This document shows positions 57,770 to 64,000 of a stretch of 64,000 nucleotides of DNA, piece by piece. The notes under the pieces were generated by a model. It was not told where the DNA came from, did no database searches, and was given only the letters and a program-made list of their open reading frames with translations. Source of the stretch: Hydrogenophaga pseudoflava NBRC 102511 (GTDB lineage: Bacteria; Pseudomonadota; Gammaproteobacteria; Burkholderiales; Burkholderiaceae_C); the NCBI RefSeq assembly GCF_001592285.1, contig NZ_BCWQ01000005.1, positions 62,001 through 126,000 of the forward strand. The letters run 5' to 3'. Made by a program: the position numbers and the translations under genes. Within the stretch, counting starts at the first letter, position 1; each line of letters starts with the position of its first letter.

Positions 57770-60169
57770 TCAGTTGCGGACGGGCTTGCCGGTGTTGAGC
57801 ATGCCCAGAATGCGCTCTTGCGTTTTTGGGTGGACGATCAGCGAGCAGAAGGCCTGGCGCTCCAGCGTCATCAGGTATTCCTCGCTCACCAGCGTGCCGG
57901 CTTCGACGTCGCCGCCGGTGACCACGTTCGCAATCAGCGAGGCGATGTGGAAGTCGTGCTGGCTGATGAAGCCGCCGTCGCGCATGTTGACCAGGCTGCC
58001 CAGGATGGTGGCCTTGCCGTCGCGGCCGGCGACCGGGAACAGGCGCTTGTGCGGCGCGCGATAGCCGCCCGCGAACAGGGCCTTGGCTTCGTTGATGGCG
58101 ACAAACAGCAGCTCGTCCTTGTGGGGCACGATCAGGTCGGAGTGCAGCACGTAGCCGAGCTTGCGCGACTCGATGGCGCTGGTGCCGACCTTGGCCATGG
58201 CCGCGGCAGTGAAGCCTTCGGTCAGGAAGGGCAGCAGATCTTTGCCCGTCGAGGTCTCGGCGTTCTCGGCCGCACGGCGTGCGATGTAGGTCAGGCCGCC
58301 GGCGCCCGGCACCAGGCCCACGCCCACCTCGACCAGACCGACGTAGCTTTCCATGTGCAGCACGCGGCGCGCGCTGTGCACCGCCAGTTCGCATCCTCCC
58401 CCCAGGGCCAGGCCGCGCACGGCGCTGACCACCGGCACGTTGGCGTAGCGCAGGCGCAGCATCATCTGCTGCATGAAGCCTTCGGCGTCTTCGATGGCGG
58501 CCACGCCCACGGCCATGAAGGCGGGCAGCATGGCCTGCAGGTCGGCGCCAGCGCTGAAGGGCTCGTCACCCGACCAGATCACCAGGCCCTGGTATTCCTG
58601 TTCGGCCAGGTCGATGGCGGCCATCAGGCCTTCGCACACCTCGGGACTGATGGCGTGCATCTTGGTCTTGATGCTGGCGATCAGCACCTCGCCGTCCAGC
58701 GTCCAGACGCGGATCGAATCATTTTCTTCGATGGTGGTGCCGGCCGTCTCGAACTTCGGCCCGGCTTCGCCCAGCAGCAGCTCGGGGAAGTGCTGACGCT
58801 CATACACCGGCAGGCTGCGGCGGGCTTCGAAAACGCCCCTGGACGGGTTCCACGACCCCTGGGCGGTGTGCACGCCACCGGCCTCGGCCACGGGGCCTTT
58901 GAAGACCCAGTCGGGCAGCGGCGTCTTGCACAGTGCCTTGCCGGCGTCGATGTCCTCCTGGACCATCTTCGCGACTTCGAGCCAGCCGGCTTCCTGCCAC
59001 AGCTCGAAGGGGCCCTGCTTCATGCCGAAGCCCCAGCGCATGGCCTGGTCCACGTCGCGTGCGGTCTCGGCAATGGCCGCCAGGTGCACGGCGGCGTAGT
59101 GGAAGCCGTTGCGCAGGATGGCCCAGAGGAACTGGCCCTGCGGTCCTTCGGCATTGCGCAGCAGCTTCAGGCGCTCGGCGGCCGGGCGCTTGAGCATGCG
59201 GCCATACACCTCGTCGGCCTTCTCGCCGGCGGGCACGTAGTCCTCGCTGTCCAGGTCGAAGCGCAGGATGTCGCGGCCCACCTTCTTGAAGAAGCCGGCC
59301 TTGGCCTTCTGGCCCAGGTTGCCGAGCTCAATCAGCTTGGCCAGCACGGGCGGCGTGCCGAAGCTGCCGTAGAACGGGTCGGTCTGCTCGTTCAGGTTGT
59401 CCTGCAGCGTCTTGATGACGTGCGCCATGGTGTCCAGGCCCACCACGTCGGCGGTGCGGAAGGTGCCGCTGCTGGCGCGCCCCAGGCGCTTGCCGGTCAG
59501 GTCGTCGACCACGTCATACGTCAGGCCGAAGTTCTCCACCTCTTTCATCGTCGCCAGCATGCCGGCGATGCCGATGCGGTTGGCCACGAAGTTGGGTGTG
59601 TCCTTGGCGCGCACCACACCCTTGCCCAGACCGCTGGTGACGAAGGCTTCGAGGTCGTCGAGAATCTTCGCTTCGGTGGTCGGGGTGTTGATCAGTTCCA
59701 CCAGCGTCATGTAGCGCGGAGGGTTGAAGAAGTGGATGCCGCAGAAGCGCGGCTTGATCGCCTCGGGCAGGCCTTCGCTCAGTTTCGTGATCGACAGGCC
59801 CGAGGTGTTGGAAGCGACGATGGCGTGTTCGGCGACGAAGGGCGCGATCTTCTTGTACAGATCGAGCTTCCAGTCCATGCGCTCGGCGATCGCCTCGATG
59901 ATGAGGTCGCAGCCACGCAGCTGCTCCATGTGCTCCTCGTAGTTGGCCTGGCCGATCAGGTCGGCGTCCGCGGCCACGCCCAGCGGCGAGGGCTTGAGCT
60001 TCTTGAGGTTCTCGATGGCGCGCGTGACGATGCCGTTCTTGGCGCCCTCCTTGGCCGGCAGGTCGAACAGGACGACCGGCACTTTGACGTTGACCAGGTG
60101 CGCCGCAATCTGCGCGCCCATCACGCCCGCGCCGAGTACGGCGACTTTTTTCACTTGGAATCGTTTCAT
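57770..60169 (-). CDS. fadB: 3-Hydroxyacyl-CoA dehydrogenase/enoyl-CoA hydratase (FadB-like)
   Basis: A 799-residue bifunctional beta-oxidation enzyme. The dehydrogenase comes first: GAGVMGAQIAAH (13-24), the NAD-binding loop, and SNTSGLSI with the catalytic HFFNPPRYM. The crotonase part comes second (about 490-700; GDEPFSAGADLQAM and GLALGGGCELAVHSARRV). This order is the reverse of E. coli FadB and is usual in betaproteobacteria. It hydrates enoyl-CoA and oxidises 3-hydroxyacyl-CoA. The ATG at 60167-60169 was preferred to a start 48 bases upstream. It lies between the DUF2147 and thiolase genes, all on the minus strand. Confidence 0.92.
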   Translation of the reverse strand: MKRFQVKKVAVLGAGVMGAQIAAHLVNVKVPVVLFDLPAKEGAKNGIVTRAIENLKKLKPSPLGVAADADLIGQANYEEHMEQLRGCDLIIEAIAERMDWKLDLYKKIAPFVAEHAIVASNTSGLSITKLSEGLPEAIKPRFCGIHFFNPPRYMTLVELINTPTTEAKILDDLEAFVTSGLGKGVVRAKDTPNFVANRIGIAGMLATMKEVENFGLTYDVVDDLTGKRLGRASSGTFRTADVVGLDTMAHVIKTLQDNLNEQTDPFYGSFGTPPVLAKLIELGNLGQKAKAGFFKKVGRDILRFDLDSEDYVPAGEKADEVYGRMLKRPAAERLKLLRNAEGPQGQFLWAILRNGFHYAAVHLAAIAETARDVDQAMRWGFGMKQGPFELWQEAGWLEVAKMVQEDIDAGKALCKTPLPDWVFKGPVAEAGGVHTAQGSWNPSRGVFEARRSLPVYERQHFPELLLGEAGPKFETAGTTIEENDSIRVWTLDGEVLIASIKTKMHAISPEVCEGLMAAIDLAEQEYQGLVIWSGDEPFSAGADLQAMLPAFMAVGVAAIEDAEGFMQQMMLRLRYANVPVVSAVRGLALGGGCELAVHSARRVLHMESYVGLVEVGVGLVPGAGGLTYIARRAAENAETSTGKDLLPFLTEGFTAAAMAKVGTSAIESRKLGYVLHSDLIVPHKDELLFVAINEAKALFAGGYRAPHKRLFPVAGRDGKATILGSLVNMRDGGFISQHDFHIASLIANVVTGGDVEAGTLVSEEYLMTLERQAFCSLIVHPKTQERILGMLNTGKPVRN

Positions 60170-60198
60170 GTTGGGTCCTGTTGGGAAGACAGATCGTT

Positions 60199-60636
60199 TC
60201 ACTCGACGCGGTGCCACACCTGGGTCCGGTAGAACGGCCCGATGTAGCCGCGCATCTCCAGCTTCTTGCCACCATCCACCGGCTTGAGGCGGGCGCGGTA
60301 GACCTTGCCGTTGTTCGGGTCGGTGATGTCACCGCCGTCGTACACGGCCTTGTCGTCGGCGTTCTGCTTGAGGTTGCGCAGGATGGTCATGCCCAGCACC
60401 GGCTTGTCCTTTCGTTCGTCGGTGCACTTTTCGCAGACCGCATCGGGCTTGGTGTCGGGGTCGAGCAGCTTCTCGATCCGACCGGAGAAGACGCCATTGC
60501 TCTCTGTGATCCGCACCAGCGACTTCTCTTTTTTGGAGTCGTCGTCGATGGTTTTCCACAGACCGGCCGGCGTTGCCTGCGCGAAGGCAGACACGGCGGC
60601 GAGGCCCAGCAAGGTGGCAACGGCGGTCTTCTTCAT
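60199..60636 (-). CDS. DUF2147 secreted protein
   Basis: A 145-residue periplasmic protein. Residues 1-19 are a signal peptide ending SAFA. PAGLWKTIDDDSKKEKSLVRI, LLDPDTKPDAVCEKCTDERKDKPVLGM and the end GYIGPFYRTQVW match the DUF2147 family, with conserved cysteines C68 and C71. No reaction is known. Its presence inside the beta-oxidation operon, between the dehydrogenase and fadB, is common in betaproteobacteria and suggests a link with lipid or envelope traffic. Confidence 0.88.
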   Translation of the reverse strand: MKKTAVATLLGLAAVSAFAQATPAGLWKTIDDDSKKEKSLVRITESNGVFSGRIEKLLDPDTKPDAVCEKCTDERKDKPVLGMTILRNLKQNADDKAVYDGGDITDPNNGKVYRARLKPVDGGKKLEMRGYIGPFYRTQVWHRVE

Positions 60637-60667
60637 GTCTGTCTCCGGTGTTGTTGAATGGCGTGAA

Positions 60668-62464
60668 TCAGGCCAATGCTTCTTCGGTGTCCATCAGCAC
60701 CTTGCTGCCCGCGCGCGCGGTGCGCATCAGCGTCGCGGTCTCCGGGAACAGCTTGGCGAAGTAGAAGCGAGCGGTCTGCAGCTTGGCGGTGTAGAACGGG
60801 TCGGTGCTGCCTTCGGCGATCTTCTGCAGCGACACCTGCGCCATGCGGGCCCAGAAGTAGCCGAACACCAGGTGGCCAGCGACGCGCAGGTAGTCCACCG
60901 CGGCGGCACCCACCTCGTCAGGGTTCTGCAGGCCCTTGAAGCCGATCTCCATGGTGAACTTGGTGATCTGCTCGCCCAGCACCGCCAGCGGGTTGATGAA
61001 CTCGGCCATCTTCTCGTTGACGCCCTCTTCCATCACCAGCGCGGTCACCAGCTTGCCGAACTTCTTGAGCGTCGCGCCGTTGTTGCCCAGCACCTTGCGG
61101 CCCAGCAGGTCCAGCGACTGGATGGTGTTGGTGCCTTCGTAGATCATGTTGATGCGGGCGTCGCGCACGAACTGCTCCATGCCCCATTCCTTGATGTAGC
61201 CGTGGCCGCCGAAGACCTGCTGGCACATGGTGGCGGCCTGGTAGCCGTTGTCGGTCAGGAAGGCCTTCACGATGGGCGTGAGCAGCGACAGCATTTCGTC
61301 GCTGTCCTTGCGCACCTTCTCGTCGGGGTGGTGGTGCACCTTCTCCAGCAGCACCGAGCTGAACATAGCCAGCGCGCGGCCGCCTTCGGCGTAGGCCTTG
61401 GCGGTCAGCAGCATCTTGCGCACGTCGGGGTGCACGATGATCGGGTCGGCCGGCTTGTCCTTGGCCTTGGCGCCGGAGAGGCTGCGCATCTGGATGCGGT
61501 CCTTGGCGTAGGCCAGGGCGTTCTGGTAGGCCACCTCGGTCAGACCCAGCGACTGGTTGCCCACGCCCAGGCGCGCGGCGTTCATCATCACGAACATGGC
61601 CTGCATGCCCTTGTGCGGCTGGCCCACCAGGGTGCCGATGGCGCCGTCGATGACGATCTGCGCCGTGGCGTTGCCGTGGATGCCCATCTTGTGCTCCAGG
61701 CCACCACAGTAGATGCCATTGCGCGCGCCGAGCGTGCCGTCGGCGCTGGCCAGGAACTTGGGCACCACGAACAGGCTGATGCCCTTGATGCCCGGAGGCG
61801 CGTCGGGCAGGCGGGCCAGCACCAGGTGCACGATGTTGGCGGCCATGTCGTGTTCACCGGCGCTGATGAAGATCTTGTTGCCGGTGATCTTGTAGGTGCC
61901 GTCGGCCTGCGGTTCGGCCTTGGTGCGCATCAGGCCCAGGTCGGTGCCGCAATGGGGTTCGGTCAGGCACATGGTGCCGGTCCACTCGCCGCTGACCAGC
62001 TTGGGCAGGTACAGGGCCTTCTGCTCAGGCGTGCCGTGCTCGTGCAGCGCGGCGTAGGCGCCGTGGCTCAGGCCGGGGTACATGGTCCAGGCCTGGTTGG
62101 CCGAGTTCATCATCTCGTACAGGCACTGGTTCACCACCAGGGGCAGGCCCTGGCCGCCGTACTCGGGGTCGCACGACAGCGCCGACCAGCCACCGTCGGT
62201 GTAGGTCTTGTAGGCTTCCTTGAAGCCGGCGGGCGTCTTGACCTCGTGTGTGGCCTTGTCCAGCGTGCAGCCCTCGGTGTCGCCGCTGATGTTCAGCGGG
62301 AAGATCACCTGCGAGGCGAACTTTCCGGCCTCTTCGAGCACGGCGTTGATGGTGTCGGCATCCATCTCGGCGTGCTGGGGCATGGACTGGAAGTCGGCGC
62401 TGACGTTCAGCACCTCGTGCATCACAAACTGCATGTCGCGCAGGGGCGGGTTGTAGACGGGCAT
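60668..62464 (-). CDS. Acyl-CoA dehydrogenase, C-terminal-extended
   Basis: A 598-residue FAD acyl-CoA dehydrogenase with the extra C-terminal domain of the DmdC/FadE-like long group. TEPHCGTDLGLMRT is the FAD/substrate loop (about 163-176), IYEGTNTIQSLDLLGRKVL holds the catalytic glutamate at the end of the core (near residue 444), and the extension ends FPETATLMRTARAGSKVL. It catalyses the first step of fatty-acid beta-oxidation. It lies 39 bases after the TetR gene and 31 before the DUF2147 gene. Confidence 0.92.
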   Translation of the reverse strand: MPVYNPPLRDMQFVMHEVLNVSADFQSMPQHAEMDADTINAVLEEAGKFASQVIFPLNISGDTEGCTLDKATHEVKTPAGFKEAYKTYTDGGWSALSCDPEYGGQGLPLVVNQCLYEMMNSANQAWTMYPGLSHGAYAALHEHGTPEQKALYLPKLVSGEWTGTMCLTEPHCGTDLGLMRTKAEPQADGTYKITGNKIFISAGEHDMAANIVHLVLARLPDAPPGIKGISLFVVPKFLASADGTLGARNGIYCGGLEHKMGIHGNATAQIVIDGAIGTLVGQPHKGMQAMFVMMNAARLGVGNQSLGLTEVAYQNALAYAKDRIQMRSLSGAKAKDKPADPIIVHPDVRKMLLTAKAYAEGGRALAMFSSVLLEKVHHHPDEKVRKDSDEMLSLLTPIVKAFLTDNGYQAATMCQQVFGGHGYIKEWGMEQFVRDARINMIYEGTNTIQSLDLLGRKVLGNNGATLKKFGKLVTALVMEEGVNEKMAEFINPLAVLGEQITKFTMEIGFKGLQNPDEVGAAAVDYLRVAGHLVFGYFWARMAQVSLQKIAEGSTDPFYTAKLQTARFYFAKLFPETATLMRTARAGSKVLMDTEEALA

Positions 62465-62503
62465 GTGTGAACTCCTGTGGAGGGTTTGTGAAGAAAGGGA
62501 AGG

Positions 62504-63205
62504 TCAGGCGACGCGCGGTTTGCGAGCCGTCTTGCGAGCGGGGACGAGTTCGGTGGCATCGCCCGCGCTGTAGCGCTGCACGATGCCCTCGAAGGCCGTC
62601 ACCGCGCGCTGCAGCGAGTCGGGCGCGCGCAGGAAGCGGGCCTCGTAATGCAGCGCGAGGATGAGTGAATGGATCTCGAAGCGCATCTGGTCGGCGTCGG
62701 TGTCGGCGCGCAGGTGGCCCTCTTCGATGGAAAGCTCAATGGCGCGTTTCATGGCCGCCAGCCAGGTGCTGACCGAGCTGGCCAGCGCGTCGCGCACCGG
62801 CCCTGGCCGGTCGTCGAACTCCACTGCGCCACTGATGTAGAGGCAGCCCGAGTCGATTTCCACCGAGGTGCGCTTCATCCAGTTGTCGAACAGCGCGCGC
62901 AGGCGTGGAAGGCCGCGCGGCACCGACATGGCCGGGTAGAAGACCTCTTCCTCGAAACGGTGGTGGTACTCGCGCACCACCGAAATCTGCAGCTCCTCGC
63001 GCGAACCGAAGTGCGCAAACACGCCCGACTTGCTCATCTGCATGACCTCGGCCAGCGCGCCAATGGACAGGCCTTCCAGGCCGATCTGCGTCGCCAGACC
63101 GAGCGCCGCATCGACGATGGCGGCCTTGGTCTGCTGGCCTTTTTGCAGCGACCGCGTGAGGGCGGCGTCGCTGCGCGGGCGTTTGGAGGAAGTGGTGGCG
63201 CTCAT
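62504..63205 (-). CDS. TetR-family regulator (FadP-like)
   Basis: A 233-residue TetR-type regulator. After a basic arm, residues about 27-75 form the helix-turn-helix (LEGLSIGALAEVMQMSKSGVFAHFGSREELQ), and the rest is a ligand domain. The TetR regulator of fatty-acid degradation in betaproteobacteria is known as FadP; this gene's place at the head of the beta-oxidation operon supports that role. A palindrome with ACG-N2-CGT spacing 32 bases before the ATG is the likely operator. The start at 63205 was preferred to a longer open frame. The inducer is probably a fatty acyl-CoA. Confidence 0.82.
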   Translation of the reverse strand: MSATTSSKRPRSDAALTRSLQKGQQTKAAIVDAALGLATQIGLEGLSIGALAEVMQMSKSGVFAHFGSREELQISVVREYHHRFEEEVFYPAMSVPRGLPRLRALFDNWMKRTSVEIDSGCLYISGAVEFDDRPGPVRDALASSVSTWLAAMKRAIELSIEEGHLRADTDADQMRFEIHSLILALHYEARFLRAPDSLQRAVTAFEGIVQRYSAGDATELVPARKTARKPRVA

Positions 63206-63236
63206 GCGGTGATAAAAAAAGAAGACCGCCCACAAA

Positions 63237-63252
63237 TCGAACGGTCGTGCTA
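63237..63252. promoter_or_regulatory. TetR-type operator upstream of the beta-oxidation operon
   Basis: TCGAACGGTCGTGCTA is an imperfect palindrome of 16 bases (T.G.ACG..CGT.C.A), 12 of 16 positions symmetrical. It lies 32 bases upstream of the TetR ATG at 63205. The ACG-N2-CGT core is common for TetR proteins of acyl-CoA control. It probably mediates autoregulation of the operon. Confidence 0.6.
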
Positions 63253-63352
63253 TTTTTACCGCAAAAGAATGACCCCAGGCGCAACCTGCGGCGTGCAACG
63301 GGAATTTTGTCTAGGGGCTGCGCCCTAATGCGCGGCGCCCAGCGCCGGCATC

Positions 63353-63368
63353 TGCGGGTTTACCCGCA
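63353..63368. repeat. Inverted repeat downstream of slmA
   Basis: TGCGGGT (63353-63359) pairs with ACCCGCA (63362-63368) around a two-base centre. It lies 18 bases beyond the slmA stop at 63386, on the side where slmA transcription ends. There is no T-run, so a role in termination or transcript stability is only possible. Confidence 0.35.
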
Positions 63369-63385
63369 CACTCGGACCCGGGAGG

Positions 63386-64000
63386 TCACAGGCGCCCGTC
63401 GGGCAGCAGCAGGCGCAGGCCGTGGTCAAGGTTCTCGCTGGGCGGGCGCTTGAAGCCGCTGCGGGCAAAACGCTGCAGCCGCCCCATGCAGAAGGCCGTG
63501 ATGACCGAGGCATCGGCCTGGGCATCGACGGTGGGGGTGGTCGCCGACGAGAGCACGGCGATCTCGCGCAGGTTCTGGCGCAGCGCCGACTCGATCTTGT
63601 CGAAGAACAGGTTCATGCGCTGCTGCAGGCGCTCGTTCTCGTACACCAGGGCATCGCCCACCATGACGCGCGCCATGCCGGGGTTCTTCTCGCCAAACTG
63701 CAGCAGCAGCGTGACCAGCTTGCGCGAACGCAGCACCGGATCGGGCTCGCGCTCGCCCAGCTGGTTGACCAGACCGAACACGGACTGTTCGATGAACTCG
63801 ATGAGGCCCTCGAACATCTGGGCCTTGCTGGCGAAATGGCGGTAGAGAGCAGCTTCACTCACATCCAGCCGGGCGGCCAGCGCGGCGGTGGTCACGCGCT
63901 CGGCGCCGGGCTGTTCCAGCATGGTCGCCAGCGCCTGCAGGATCTGCACCCGGCGCTCACCGGGCTTGGGCCGCTTGCGGCCACCGGACTCGGTGCTCTC
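63386..64000 (-). CDS. slmA: Nucleoid occlusion factor SlmA (5' end outside window)
   Basis: A TetR-fold protein of which the last 204 residues are visible; the start lies beyond 64000. The frame continues through the edge as ...GRKRPKPGERRVQILQAL, so the GTG at 63949 is an internal codon and not the start. The helix-turn-helix is RVTTAALAARLDVSEAALYRHFASK, and the following LIEFIEQSVFGLVNQ and KNPGMARVMVGDALVYENERLQQR are typical of SlmA. In the family it binds DNA and FtsZ to keep division away from the nucleoid. The gene is intact to its stop. Confidence 0.88.
   Translation of the reverse strand, partial: ESTESGGRKRPKPGERRVQILQALATMLEQPGAERVTTAALAARLDVSEAALYRHFASKAQMFEGLIEFIEQSVFGLVNQLGEREPDPVLRSRKLVTLLLQFGEKNPGMARVMVGDALVYENERLQQRMNLFFDKIESALRQNLREIAVLSSATTPTVDAQADASVITAFCMGRLQRFARSGFKRPPSENLDHGLRLLLPDGRL

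Overview
The window is about 64 kb of high-GC bacterial chromosome with very tight gene packing, frequent ATGA start/stop overlaps and convergent genes that share stop codons. The protein families point to a betaproteobacterium of the Comamonadaceae, with a Hydrogenophaga- or Acidovorax-like gene style: LIV-type transporter operons, many acyl-CoA enzymes, FadB with the dehydrogenase domain first, and SlmA beside a fatty-acid TetR operon. This placement is inference from families and style, not from a marker gene. I see no rRNA, tRNA, CRISPR array, insertion sequence or prophage, and no gene-free stretch longer than about 300 bases.

Layout. 0.1-13.3 kb: a glycine-zipper envelope protein, then htpX, a glutamine-synthetase-family gene, a DUF3025 gene, pyrC and a HypT-like LysR gene on the minus strand. 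A CoA-transferase gene diverges from the LysR gene, followed by an Atm1-type ABC exporter, a hotdog thioesterase and a glutamine amidotransferase. A three-gene overlapping set (crotonase, small AtuA-like protein, AtuA/DUF1446 protein) closes this part. 13.5-20.1 kb: a LIV-type ABC importer operon with an acyl-CoA ligase inside it. 20.3-26.7 kb: a small membrane protein and a six-gene Mrp cation/proton antiporter operon. 26.7-29.7 kb: small proteins of known or unknown domain families. 29.7-38.4 kb: an eight-gene minus-strand operon in atuR-B-C-D-E-F order, extended by a second acyl-CoA dehydrogenase and a thioesterase. 38.6-48.4 kb: a Na/Pi cotransporter, a Tim44-domain protein, a TyrR-like sigma54 activator facing dadA, an HD protein, a glycerophosphodiesterase, a hydrolase and a DUF6152/DUF6644 pair. 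48.4-51.9 kb: an ECF42-type sigma factor with VOC, YCII and SRPBCC genes. 52.0-64 kb: a cupin, a crotonase, a PlpD-like patatin and a thioesterase, then a fatty-acid beta-oxidation operon (thiolase, FadB, DUF2147, acyl-CoA dehydrogenase, TetR) and the edge-truncated slmA.

How the parts connect. A nearly identical 17-base palindromic site (16 of 17 bases) lies upstream of the atuR-type regulator at 38.45 kb. It also lies between the AtuA-like gene and the divergent LIV/ligase operon at 13.32 kb. This suggests that one TetR regulator controls both loci and that they form a split acyclic-terpenoid or branched-acid catabolic regulon: uptake (LIV importer), CoA activation (ligase), oxidation (two dehydrogenases), gamma-carboxylation (geranyl-CoA-carboxylase-like pair), hydration (AtuE-like) and the AtuA component. 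A second clear regulatory reading is a canonical -24/-12 sigma54 promoter in front of dadA, facing an adjacent activator that keeps the GAFTGA loop. A third is a TetR-type operator in front of the beta-oxidation operon.
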